In this document: positions 51,270 through 59,181 of the stretch, piece after piece
Layout of the letters: each line of letters opens with the position of its first letter
How positions within the stretch are numbered: the stretch's first letter is position 1
Source of the DNA: Paenibacillus sp. FSL H7-0331
GTDB taxonomy: Bacteria > Bacillota > Bacilli > Paenibacillales > NBRC-103111
Length of the DNA: 64,000 nt
Direction: 5' to 3'
Assembly (NCBI RefSeq): GCF_001956045.1
Contig: NZ_MRTH01000002.1
Span: 124,001 to 188,000 of the forward strand
The notes under the pieces: generated by a model
The model's database searches: none
What the model was told of the DNA's origin: nothing
What the model saw: only the letters and a program-made list of their open reading frames with translations
Made by a program: the position numbers and the translations under genes

Positions 51270-52292
51270 ATGTTACTGGACAGTAAATGCATGATCACCT
51301 TGGGTGCTTGTCTAGTGGGTATGACCCTACTTGTTTCCGGATGCAATCAACCGGCTCCCCTACGTGATGGGGGGGCGGTTGATTTGTCTTTTCAGCAGAC
51401 AGCCGTAGGAACAGGGAAAACCAATCAGACGAGTTCTAACCAAGGCGATATGAATAAGAGTTCGAATACAACGGAAACCAATGCTGAACAAGCAGCAAGA
51501 TCAGAAGTGAACCAACCGAAAGCAGATGCACAGACGAACCATTTAGAAGCAAATAAACTGGATACGGATAAATCAGAATCCAATCAACCGGATTTGAAGC
51601 AATCAGAGGTCACAACCAAGCAGGAAAATAAGCCCGCTGCATCAGTGGCGGATGTCAATAAGTCTGTTTCACCTGAACCCAAGACGGCATCTGAGCAACA
51701 GCCACCTGTATCCGGGGAGTCAGGAGCAGACCTACCAATGCCGGAAAAATCAGCGACGGCATCTACAGCTTCTGAGTCTGCAGTCGAGACCGTGACCAAA
51801 CCTGCTCCTTCCGAAGCCGCATCACAGCCAGCTTCAACTCCATCCAAACCGCTGTCATCCGAGCAGACTCCTGCAGCTGATAAGACCGCCGCAGTCAATA
51901 TTGTTAAGGATATAACCAAAGCAGCCACGATTACCTTCAAGGATCTTTACTCGGATATGACCGTTCGAGGTGTAAAGTTCTCGGATAAACTTACACAGCT
52001 TGCCAATAAAAAAGTGGAAATGACCGGATTCATGGCTCCTCCGCTAACCGCAAAGGTTAACTTTTTTGTGCTGACCCGTGTGGCCATGTCGATTTGTCCA
52101 TTCTGCTCCACGGACGCGGATTGGCCGATTGATATCGTAGTTGTGTCCATGCCGAAGGGAAAAGAGGTTATTCCAACTGAGCATCAGGTCAAAGTAACAG
52201 GGACTTTGAGTATTGGCTCTCAAACGGATGAAGAGACAGGTTTTGTAAGTCTGATACGAATTATTGCTGATAAGGTAGAGGTGCTCAAATAA
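51270..52292 (+). CDS. lipoprotein with long disordered linker and DUF3299-like domain
   Basis: 340 residues. The signal peptide ends with L-V-S-G-C, lipidation at C25. A Ser/Thr/Glu/Lys/Pro-rich linker of about 190 residues, without aromatic core residues, leads to a C-terminal domain (about 225-340) with 'EMTGFMAPPL', 'FFVLTRVAMSICPFCSTDADWPIDIVVVSM' and 'VKVTGTLSIGS'. It looks like an OB-fold DUF3299-like or DUF1980-like domain; the Cys pair C-P-F-C could bind metal. It overlaps the ABC ATPase gene by one base and so belongs to the same system. Family label from memory. Confidence 0.75.
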   Translation: MLLDSKCMITLGACLVGMTLLVSGCNQPAPLRDGGAVDLSFQQTAVGTGKTNQTSSNQGDMNKSSNTTETNAEQAARSEVNQPKADAQTNHLEANKLDTDKSESNQPDLKQSEVTTKQENKPAASVADVNKSVSPEPKTASEQQPPVSGESGADLPMPEKSATASTASESAVETVTKPAPSEAASQPASTPSKPLSSEQTPAADKTAAVNIVKDITKAATITFKDLYSDMTVRGVKFSDKLTQLANKKVEMTGFMAPPLTAKVNFFVLTRVAMSICPFCSTDADWPIDIVVVSMPKGKEVIPTEHQVKVTGTLSIGSQTDEETGFVSLIRIIADKVEVLK

Positions 52293-52978
52293 TGCTGCTG
52301 CTTGAACATGTGGACAAAAGCTATATCATCCCGGGTAGGCAGCACGTTCCTGTCCTGCATATTCCGTACTTTCAGATGTCGCCACAGGAAAAAGTGGCAT
52401 TGGTGGGTCCGAGCGGCTCTGGTAAAAGTACGCTGCTCCATATGATAGCGGGTATTCTTCGTCCGACAAGCGGTACCATTCGTCTGCTTGACAAGCAACT
52501 GGACAGCTTGCGCGAATCAGAGCTGGATCGATTTCGGGCCAAGCATATCGGCTATGTCTTTCAAAGCTTTAATCTGCTGCCCGGGTTTACGGCAATGGAG
52601 AACGTGCTGGCAGCAATGCGATTCGGTCAAGTCATCCCGCCTAAGTTGCATAAGGAACGTGCCGCCGATATGCTCGATCAGGTCGGATTGTCTCATCGGC
52701 TTCATCATAAATCGGGACAATTAAGCAACGGTGAGCAGCAGCGTGTTTCCATTGCCAGGGCATTGGTTAATAATCCGGCGCTAGTGCTGGCTGATGAGCC
52801 AACGGCCAGTCTTGACTATGCGAATGCGGAGCAAGTAGCAGCTCTGCTGAATGAGGCTTGTCGAAGTCATGGTGCTGCGCTGCTGCTATGCAGTCATGAT
52901 CTTGAACTGGCAGGTACCATGGATCGAATCATTAATATACGCGAGCTTTCCCAAACAGCTGCAGGGAGGGCGGGATAA
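52292..52978 (+). CDS. ABC transporter ATP-binding protein, LolD/MacB class
   Basis: 228 residues. Walker A GPSGSGKST is at 39-47. The Q-loop is in 'GYVFQSFNLLPGFTAMENV', the signature is L-S-N-G-E-Q-Q (N for the usual G), Walker B is 'LVLADEPT', and the switch histidine is in 'LLLCSHDLEL'. It starts at the last base of the lipoprotein stop (TAATG) and ends 3 bases before the permease gene. It should power the FtsX-type permease, so this is an envelope or metal-handling system rather than a nutrient importer. Confidence 0.9.
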   Translation: MLLLEHVDKSYIIPGRQHVPVLHIPYFQMSPQEKVALVGPSGSGKSTLLHMIAGILRPTSGTIRLLDKQLDSLRESELDRFRAKHIGYVFQSFNLLPGFTAMENVLAAMRFGQVIPPKLHKERAADMLDQVGLSHRLHHKSGQLSNGEQQRVSIARALVNNPALVLADEPTASLDYANAEQVAALLNEACRSHGAALLLCSHDLELAGTMDRIINIRELSQTAAGRAG

Positions 52979-52981
52979 GAT

Positions 52982-54298
52982 ATGTCCTTACTACAAATGG
53001 CTTGGCGTAATTTGATTAATCGCCGTGTACAGACGTTGATAACAGCTATAGTTATTATAATCGGCGTATCGATGGCTTTAAGCATCATGATGCTCTCGGA
53101 CGGCATCAAGCAGGGAATTGTCAAAGCTAGTGAGCCATACGGGATGATCGTCGGTTCCAAAGGCAGCGCCAATCAGCTTGTGTTCAACACGATTTTTCTG
53201 ATGGATAATCCATTGTCCAACATCAGTCTTGATTATTATCGCTTGCTTGAAGCAGATCCAAGAGTGAATCAGGCGGTTCCTTTTGCGCTGGGTGATAATT
53301 ACAAAGGCTTTCGAATCGTGGGTACAAGTGCTGAATTTTTCACTTTAAGAGGCAAACCTGCAGATCCACCTTATTTTCATTTGGCAGCAGGAAGAATTTT
53401 TGACAAAGCCTTTGAAGCTGTAATTGGCTCAAAGGTTGCCACAGAGACAGGTCTGGCCATTGGCGATACATTTGTTTCTGGGCATGGCGTAGCGATGTCC
53501 AATGAGCAGGATGAGCACAAGGAAACCCCTTATACGATCGTTGGTATATTAAACGGTGTCTCAGCTCCATCCGACAAAGGCATCTATGTAACGATGGATA
53601 GCTACTGGGTCAGTCACGGACAGCATGGCCATGATGAAGATACAGAGACAAATCATGGTCAGGGCGAGGCGGCCAAAGCCTCTGCTGCTCCCACAACGGC
53701 ACCGGGCAAACCGGGACAAGCGACATTATCCTGGACCACCAACCAGTTGGAAGCACCTCAGGGTGTCACGGCTGCACTGATTAAACCAAAAAGCTATATG
53801 GATTTGATGAAAATGTATCAGGAAATCAATCAGGGAGCCAGAGCGCAGGCAGTTTTTCCCGGACAGATTATTGCCAAAATCTTCGATATGATGGGCAGCG
53901 GAGAACAGGTATTGAAATATATCAGCTATGTCGTACTTGGGATGTCAGGGCTGACGATTGTACTGGCTTTGTATGGATCGACCATAGAAAGAAGACGCAC
54001 CGTATCGATATTAAGGGCCATTGGCGCAAGTCGGAGATCGGTGCTGTCCATCGTTCTGCTGGAATGCGTGCTGATTGTCGCGCTTGGGTGCGTCGGAGGT
54101 ATTGCTGGTGGTTATTTGTTAACGGTGGCTTTGTCCAGGTATATAGGCTCACAAATATCGATTACCGTTATACCGATGTACAATTGGGAACTGCTGAGTA
54201 TCGTTGGAATCGTTGGGTGTATAGGGATACTCGCAGGGATTATGCCTGCTATGAGCGCCTATCGTATGGAGGCTGCACGGTATTTAAACTCACAATGA
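52982..54298 (+). CDS. ABC permease (FtsX type) with His-rich external loop
   Basis: 438 residues: one N-terminal membrane helix (about 15-38), a large extracytoplasmic domain with 'GMIVGSKGSANQLVFNTIFLMDNPLSNI', and three C-terminal helices (about 315-335, 365-395, 405-425) of the FtsX fold. A His/Asp/Glu-rich loop (HGQHGHDEDTETNHGQGE, residues 212-229 or so) suggests metal binding. The GSKGS motif is shared with permeases found beside DUF3299-like proteins in proteobacterial metal-related operons, as I recall. Coupled with the ATPase and lipoprotein upstream. Substrate inferred only. Confidence 0.85.
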   Translation: MSLLQMAWRNLINRRVQTLITAIVIIIGVSMALSIMMLSDGIKQGIVKASEPYGMIVGSKGSANQLVFNTIFLMDNPLSNISLDYYRLLEADPRVNQAVPFALGDNYKGFRIVGTSAEFFTLRGKPADPPYFHLAAGRIFDKAFEAVIGSKVATETGLAIGDTFVSGHGVAMSNEQDEHKETPYTIVGILNGVSAPSDKGIYVTMDSYWVSHGQHGHDEDTETNHGQGEAAKASAAPTTAPGKPGQATLSWTTNQLEAPQGVTAALIKPKSYMDLMKMYQEINQGARAQAVFPGQIIAKIFDMMGSGEQVLKYISYVVLGMSGLTIVLALYGSTIERRRTVSILRAIGASRRSVLSIVLLECVLIVALGCVGGIAGGYLLTVALSRYIGSQISITVIPMYNWELLSIVGIVGCIGILAGIMPAMSAYRMEAARYLNSQ

Positions 54299-54337
54299 TC
54301 ATGGCTTTACAGTGTACAGCATCATAGGAACATAAGG

Positions 54338-54847
54338 TTAACGAAGCAATTGCTTGAATTTGAGCTCTAGCTGCTTAGGGTCAGTGGTTCCGACAAGTCT
54401 GTCAACGATGATGCCGTTCCTGTCTACAAAATAAGTAGTGGGGATTGCAGCAATGTTGTAGGTTTCGGTAACCGCTGCTTTGGCATCAAGTAAAACAGGG
54501 AAAGGTATGTGGTATTTACTGACAAAGACTTGTGCGTCATCGACACGGTCCTTGGATGTGACATTAACAGCCAGAATCTCGATCTGATCCTTATACAGCT
54601 CATAAAGTCTGGAAAACTCAGGCGCTTCCGCCTGACAAGGCTCGCACCAGGAAGCCCAAAAGTTAATCAATACCGGCTTGCCATTCAGCGAATCCAAAGA
54701 ATAGGATTGACCATTTAAAGCTGTGAGTGTGAAGGCTGGGGCTGTGTAGCCTTTTTTGGGAAGCTGCTTATTTGTGGTTGTCAGCTGTTGAATAACGGTT
54801 AGCAGCGCCAGACACAGAACAACAGCAAGCACCCATTGTTTTTTCAT
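54338..54847 (-). CDS. TlpA/ResA-family thiol-disulfide oxidoreductase
   Basis: 169 residues, anchored by one N-terminal membrane helix (residues 4-22), with the thioredoxin fold outside. The redox motif W-C-E-P-C is present with cysteines at 68 and 71, preceded by 'VLINFWAS', and the cis-proline region is 'IAAIPTTYFVD'. It reduces disulfides on exported proteins, for instance apocytochrome c or a metal-site protein. It converges with the metal-type ABC cluster and may keep the CPFC pair of its lipoprotein reduced; that link is speculative. Confidence 0.88.
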   Translation of the reverse strand: MKKQWVLAVVLCLALLTVIQQLTTTNKQLPKKGYTAPAFTLTALNGQSYSLDSLNGKPVLINFWASWCEPCQAEAPEFSRLYELYKDQIEILAVNVTSKDRVDDAQVFVSKYHIPFPVLLDAKAAVTETYNIAAIPTTYFVDRNGIIVDRLVGTTDPKQLELKFKQLLR

Positions 54848-54930
54848 GGATAGAGCACCTAATTTCGCTAGATGTAAGATGAGAGATCATATATTTGTGG
54901 CTGATGCTGGTAGACAGCTGAATGTGTTGG

Positions 54931-55743
54931 TTATGACAGTCTTACACCCTCAACGGCTAGCATATACATCGATAAGGACTGGGCGTCTTTAAGCATCCAT
55001 TCCCGATATTCATTTTCCGCGGTCACATATTCTTGTTTAGTGATATACCCGTCTCTTTCCATTTGAACGCCTCTGCTTGAAGCGGTATCCGCCCATATTC
55101 CGATTCTAGCGAGGAAATCTGGGTTTGTTCGATTCGTGACTTCGTGATGGGGAGTTACCGTGATGTTGTCAAAGCCAGCTGTATGAAACATGTGAGGAAG
55201 ATGATCGGCAATCGCATTATCCATACCTGCATCGGAACGCCATTTCAAATATGCAGAGTAGAAAGAAAGCATACTGGAGGGAGGCTGCGGTTCCCAGCAT
55301 ATTTTTTCATGATTATAATCAGCGATCACAACACGTCCACCGACTTTTACGGCCGATTTCATCATGGTTAATGCTTGTAACGGTTCACACAACCATACGA
55401 GAACACGAGCGGAGGTGACGATGTCAAACACTCCGTCATAAGGTATATTATAAATGTCCCCTGTTTCAAAAGCTATCCCCGGTATACTCCCATGAGCTTG
55501 ACGGGCTTTATCGACCAGGTTTGGATTGCTATCCATGCCTATCACACAGCCAGTTGGTCCTACTGCTTCTGCTATCCCGCGAGTAATTGCTCCGGTCCCA
55601 CAACCAACGTCAAGTACCTTCATGCCAGTAGTCAGTATCTCAGCAAGCCTTTTATGAGAGTTTGTTAACGATCTGGCATCTAACACGTTGGTTAGCTTTC
55701 CTGATAATTCCGCCCGATTATGAGCCGTATTGTTGTCCATCAT
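54931..55743 (-). CDS. class I SAM-dependent methyltransferase, UbiE-like
   Basis: 270 residues. Motif I is 'VLDVGCGTGAITRGIAEAVG', followed by 'IGMDSNPNLVDKAR', 'DIVTSARVLVWL' and 'VKVGGRVVIADYN', the expected order for small-molecule methyltransferases of the UbiE/COQ5 or Methyltransf_25 group. A GGAGGG site lies before the ATG on the minus strand. Acceptor unknown. The upstream intergenic region is strongly AT-rich and probably holds its promoter. Confidence 0.88.
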   Translation of the reverse strand: MMDNNTAHNRAELSGKLTNVLDARSLTNSHKRLAEILTTGMKVLDVGCGTGAITRGIAEAVGPTGCVIGMDSNPNLVDKARQAHGSIPGIAFETGDIYNIPYDGVFDIVTSARVLVWLCEPLQALTMMKSAVKVGGRVVIADYNHEKICWEPQPPSSMLSFYSAYLKWRSDAGMDNAIADHLPHMFHTAGFDNITVTPHHEVTNRTNPDFLARIGIWADTASSRGVQMERDGYITKQEYVTAENEYREWMLKDAQSLSMYMLAVEGVRLS

Positions 55744-56045
55744 GATCCCTCCTAGTATGGATGTAATGATCTTATCGTTTAAATGTCTATTGTTGAAATA
55801 TATAATTAATATATATATTATAGGTATTGACTATATAGATGCTGCTACAAATTGAAAAAAGTAAACAACCAGCAGTAGGACACATGAGTATAAAGCAGCA
55901 TTGCTACCAGAGAATTAGACATGGTAAACTCATAGATAAAGCTAGATATACATCGAACTAGAGCGTTGTAGGTTTACAACAGGTTTGTTTTTCGGGTACG
56001 ATGGGGCGGAGAATGGGTTTGTGTTCATTGGGAGTGAGAGAAGAT
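55744..56045. other. AT-rich intergenic region, no gene seen
   Basis: About 300 bases between divergent genes (methyltransferase left, topoisomerase right). The first half is a run of TATATA-type sequence that could host promoters in both directions. I see no good ORF, strong hairpin or regulator palindrome here. Confidence 0.6.
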
Positions 56046-58673
56046 TTGAAAACGCTAATTATAGCTGAAAAGCCCGATATGGGACGCAATATTGCAGCAG
56101 CCATTGATCCGAAGGCCAAAAACTTCAGAACTTATATCGAAGGTGAGCAGTATATCATTACATGGGCCATCGGGCACTTGATTGGACTGGCTGAGCCGGA
56201 TGCCTATGACGACAAGTATAAAAAATGGAATTTTAATGATCTTCCGATTATTCCGGATCATTTCAAGCTGATTCCGAATGCGAGGACGAAGGATCAATTA
56301 AAGCAGATCGGGGAGCTTGCCAAGCGAAGCGAAAAGCTCGTTAACGCATGTGACGCGGGGCGTGAGGGCCAGCATATTTTTTCGTTGATTCAGCGGCATT
56401 TGAAGCTAAAGCAGCCAGTAAAGCGGCTGTGGATATCGGACCTGACTCCAGAGACGATTCGTAAAGGCTTTGCCGAATTGCGTGAGGGTGTTGAATACGA
56501 GAATTTGACCAAAGCTGCGCGGGTTCGCAGTGAAGCGGATTGGCTGATCGGAATGAACGGCTCAAGGGCTTTTACAACCAAGCATCAGGTGTTGTTGTCC
56601 GTCGGGCGGGTACAGACCCCGGTTTTGGCTATCCTGTATGACCGTCAAAAGGAGATCGAAGCGTTCAGCTCGAACAAGTTCTATGATGTTGAGGCTCTGT
56701 TCAAGCAACAAGAAACCGAGTATAAGGCGTTATGGCAGGGCGAACGGATTACCGATCCGGCGAAAGCCAATGCAATTGTTGAAAAAGTAAAAGGAAAAAT
56801 GGGCGTGATCGCCAGCTATGAGGTCAAGGATACGAAGGAGTATCCGTTTAAGCTGTATGACCTGACGCTGCTGCAGCGGGAAGCGAATGCGAAGCTTGGT
56901 TTTTCCGCCAAAAAGACGCTTGATACGGCGCAAGCACTGTATGAGAAGCATAAGGTGATCAGCTATCCGCGGACGAACTCCAACTATGTGACCGAAGCTA
57001 ATATTCCCGAGATGTATAAGGCGCTGGACCAACTGAAGGGGACCTCTTATGGCGAGCTTGCCGAGCAGGCAGACAAGCGTCTCGTGCATAAAAACAACAA
57101 AAGCATCTGCAACCCGACCAAGGTGGAGGATCACCACGCAATTTTGCCAACGCATAAAAAGGCTGGCGGGTTATCTAATGACGAACAGCAGGTTTATGAT
57201 TTGATTGTACGGAGATTTTTGGCACAGTTTTACCCTCCCGCGGAGTACAAAATCCACACGGTGTTAACCGAGGTAGAGCGGGAAATGTTTAAGAGTACGA
57301 TCAAGCAGCTGCTTTCTTTGGGCTGGAAGGTCATTTATGCGGATCAAAAGAAGGGCAAGCCGATGTCTCGCGGCAAGGCAGACAAGACGGACGAGGATGA
57401 GGTCCCGGAGGAGGAGATCACAACCCCGTTCAGCTTGCAGGCAGCTGAAGCTGTAAAATGCGCAAAAATTGCAGCTAAGGAAAAAGAAACCCAGCCCCCT
57501 AAGGCGTATACAGAAGGAACGCTGCTGAAGGCAATGGAAGGCGCAGGGAAGCAGATCGAGGATGAGGAGCTTCGGGATGCGATGAAGGATTCAGGTCTCG
57601 GAACCCCTGCTACGCGTGCTTCCGTTATTGAGCGGTTGAAGCAGGTGGACTACATCGTGATGCAGGGCAAACGAATCATTATCACGCAAAAGGGACGCAC
57701 AGCGGTCGAGCTAATTCGTTCCGCAGGTGTGGATCTGCTAACCTCGCCGGAGATGACAGGTCATTGGGAACGCAGGCTCAATGAAATTGCACGCGGTGTC
57801 GCGTCTGACGAAGCTTTTATGGCGAACGTGAAGAAGTTCACAAACCTGATCATCGAGAAGGTTCGGGTGCAGTCGAAAGCAGCCAAGCAAGCTTTCGAAA
57901 GCGCGGCTGGTCCAGCGAGCGCAGGCGCGAAGCGGACGACGCGCACGCGAAGTAGCGAAGGCGGTGCGGAGGCGAGCGGCAGCGCAGGTGCAGCCGGAGG
58001 CGCGAAGCGGACGACGCGCACGCGAAGCAGTGACGGCGGTGCGGAGGCGAGCGGAAGCGCAGGAGCAGCCGGAGGCGCGAAGCGGACGACGCGCACGCGT
58101 AGCAGTGACGGCGTTGCGGAAGCGAGCGGAAGCGCAGGAGCAGCCGGAGGCGCGAAGCGGACGACGCGCACGCGTAGCAGTGACGGCGTTACGGAAGCGA
58201 GCGGAAGCGCAGGAGCAGCCGGAGGCGCGAAGCGGACGACGCGCACGCGAAGCAGTGACGGCGGTGCGGAGGCGAGCGGAAGCATCGCGACAGGAGCGCA
58301 GCGCTTGGCAGAGCGGGCTCGCTTTCGTACAGCCGCAAGCGAGCCCGCTCTGCCAAGCGCTGCGCAGGCTGCCATGGCCCGCGGCAGCATAGCGGCTTGC
58401 CCGCGCAGCGGCTGCGCGGGGCGGATCATCGCCGGCAAGCGCGGCTATGGATGCACGGCATACAAAGCCGGCTGCGGCTTTGTACTCTGGAAGGACAGCT
58501 TAGGCGCCTCGCTATCCGAAACGGATGTCCGCTCTTTAATCGAGCGAGGCCATACAGCTCCAATCCGCAGAATCGATGAGAACGGCAATCAGACGGAAGA
58601 CAGGTTATATCTATCAGACACCAATACCGGACAGCTTGCATTAGAACCATCCATTACGATAAATCGGAGGTGA
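56046..58673 (+). CDS. topB: second DNA topoisomerase III, with basic repeat tail and zinc domain
   Basis: 875 residues from the TTG at 56046. The first 620 residues are a standard type IA enzyme: 'LIIAEKPDMGRNIAAAI', TOPRIM acids in 'DAGREGQ' (103-109), 'SVGRVQTPVLAIL' and active-site Y307 in 'VISYPRTNSNYV'. Five copies of a 25-residue Ala/Gly/Arg-rich repeat follow (628-746), then a palindrome-encoded stretch (751-773) and a C-terminal single zinc-ribbon-like module ('ACPRSGCAGRIIAGKRGYGCTAYKAGCGFVLW'). The TTG has GGGAG 11 bases upstream and gives the normal family N-terminus; an ATG at 56001 adds 15 codons. Confidence 0.88.
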   Translation: MKTLIIAEKPDMGRNIAAAIDPKAKNFRTYIEGEQYIITWAIGHLIGLAEPDAYDDKYKKWNFNDLPIIPDHFKLIPNARTKDQLKQIGELAKRSEKLVNACDAGREGQHIFSLIQRHLKLKQPVKRLWISDLTPETIRKGFAELREGVEYENLTKAARVRSEADWLIGMNGSRAFTTKHQVLLSVGRVQTPVLAILYDRQKEIEAFSSNKFYDVEALFKQQETEYKALWQGERITDPAKANAIVEKVKGKMGVIASYEVKDTKEYPFKLYDLTLLQREANAKLGFSAKKTLDTAQALYEKHKVISYPRTNSNYVTEANIPEMYKALDQLKGTSYGELAEQADKRLVHKNNKSICNPTKVEDHHAILPTHKKAGGLSNDEQQVYDLIVRRFLAQFYPPAEYKIHTVLTEVEREMFKSTIKQLLSLGWKVIYADQKKGKPMSRGKADKTDEDEVPEEEITTPFSLQAAEAVKCAKIAAKEKETQPPKAYTEGTLLKAMEGAGKQIEDEELRDAMKDSGLGTPATRASVIERLKQVDYIVMQGKRIIITQKGRTAVELIRSAGVDLLTSPEMTGHWERRLNEIARGVASDEAFMANVKKFTNLIIEKVRVQSKAAKQAFESAAGPASAGAKRTTRTRSSEGGAEASGSAGAAGGAKRTTRTRSSDGGAEASGSAGAAGGAKRTTRTRSSDGVAEASGSAGAAGGAKRTTRTRSSDGVTEASGSAGAAGGAKRTTRTRSSDGGAEASGSIATGAQRLAERARFRTAASEPALPSAAQAAMARGSIAACPRSGCAGRIIAGKRGYGCTAYKAGCGFVLWKDSLGASLSETDVRSLIERGHTAPIRRIDENGNQTEDRLYLSDTNTGQLALEPSITINRR
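57927..58283 (+). repeat. 75-bp tandem repeats inside the topoisomerase gene
   Basis: Five copies start at 57927, 58002, 58077, 58152 and 58227, the last truncated after 57 bases. Each encodes 25 residues beginning A-K-R-T-T-R-T-R-S-S and ending in an Ala/Gly/Ser-rich half. The DNA copies differ at only a few positions, and the block is much richer in G+C than the surrounding genes. Confidence 0.93.
58296..58365. repeat. perfect 29-bp-arm palindrome within coding sequence
   Basis: The 29-bp arm at 58296-58324 (starting GCGCAGCGCTTGGC) is perfectly inverted at 58337-58365, around a 12-base loop. It lies in frame in the topoisomerase gene just after the tandem repeats and encodes about 23 residues. 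Confidence 0.95.
58400..58420. repeat. short GC-rich hairpin in coding sequence
   Basis: CCCGCGCAG-CGG-CTGCGCGGG forms 9-bp arms around a 3-base loop, 34 bases after the larger palindrome. It encodes part of the first cysteine turn of the zinc module. Confidence 0.8.
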
Positions 58674-58683
58674 ACGGTTAATT

Positions 58684-59091
58684 ATGAAGGAAATACCGAT
58701 TCCATACGTACGTTCCAATCAGGTGGGTATTGTGCTGTTCGTACTTCTGGCGATCTTGCTGCAGCAGCCAATTTTGATTATTATTTTATGGGCCCTTCAA
58801 GTGATACCGATGGTGCTGGGTCTGCGTGCAAACCTTTTTATTAATATTGCCAAGCCCTTCTTGACCAACAAAATACAGGGAGCACAGACTGAATCGCAAG
58901 AGCTGCTTCGTTTTAATAACTCGATTGCGGTTGTGTTGTTATCGATTGCTGTCATTTGCTTTTGCTTCAGTTGGTCTTCTATCGCGGGTTATTTGTTTGC
59001 CGCAATGGTTGGGATCGCGGCTTCCATTGCAATCTGCGGCTTTTGTATCGGCTGCTTTTTATATTATCAGTGGAAAAGCAGAACCAGATAA
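58684..59091 (+). CDS. DUF4395-like integral membrane protein
   Basis: 135 residues with four predicted helices in two pairs. The opening 'YVRSNQVGIVLFVLLAIL' and the C-terminal 'ICGFCIGCFLYYQW' match the DUF4395 family as I know it, membrane proteins often near thioredoxin-like genes. The two cysteines at the end of helix four are conserved-looking and may be redox-active. The gene starts 10 bases after the topoisomerase stop and shares its AGGTG-type site, so it is probably cotranscribed. Function unknown. Confidence 0.78.
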   Translation: MKEIPIPYVRSNQVGIVLFVLLAILLQQPILIIILWALQVIPMVLGLRANLFINIAKPFLTNKIQGAQTESQELLRFNNSIAVVLLSIAVICFCFSWSSIAGYLFAAMVGIAASIAICGFCIGCFLYYQWKSRTR

Positions 59092-59133
59092 CGGCTGTTC
59101 ATATTCCGTATCATTCACATTTTAAAAAAAACC

Positions 59134-59181
59134 AAAAGACGCTCCGTTTGCAGTTAAGCTACTGCAACGGAGCGTCTTTTT
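59134..59181. terminator. strong bidirectional terminator
   Basis: AAAAGACGCTCCG and CGGAGCGTCTTTT are perfectly paired, with an inner TTGCAG/CTGCAA. A and T runs on both sides serve the DUF4395-like gene and the convergent minus-strand gene, whose stop lies in the T run. Confidence 0.88.

Noticed and set aside
57927..58283. CRISPR-like array
   Set aside because: The 75-bp units are contiguous, in frame and coding, with no spacers.
57761..58438. Long reverse-strand open frame opposite the topoisomerase repeat tail
   Set aside because: It owes its length to the GC-rich tandem repeat; there is no RBS, its protein is a low-complexity repeat, and the plus-strand gene is well supported.
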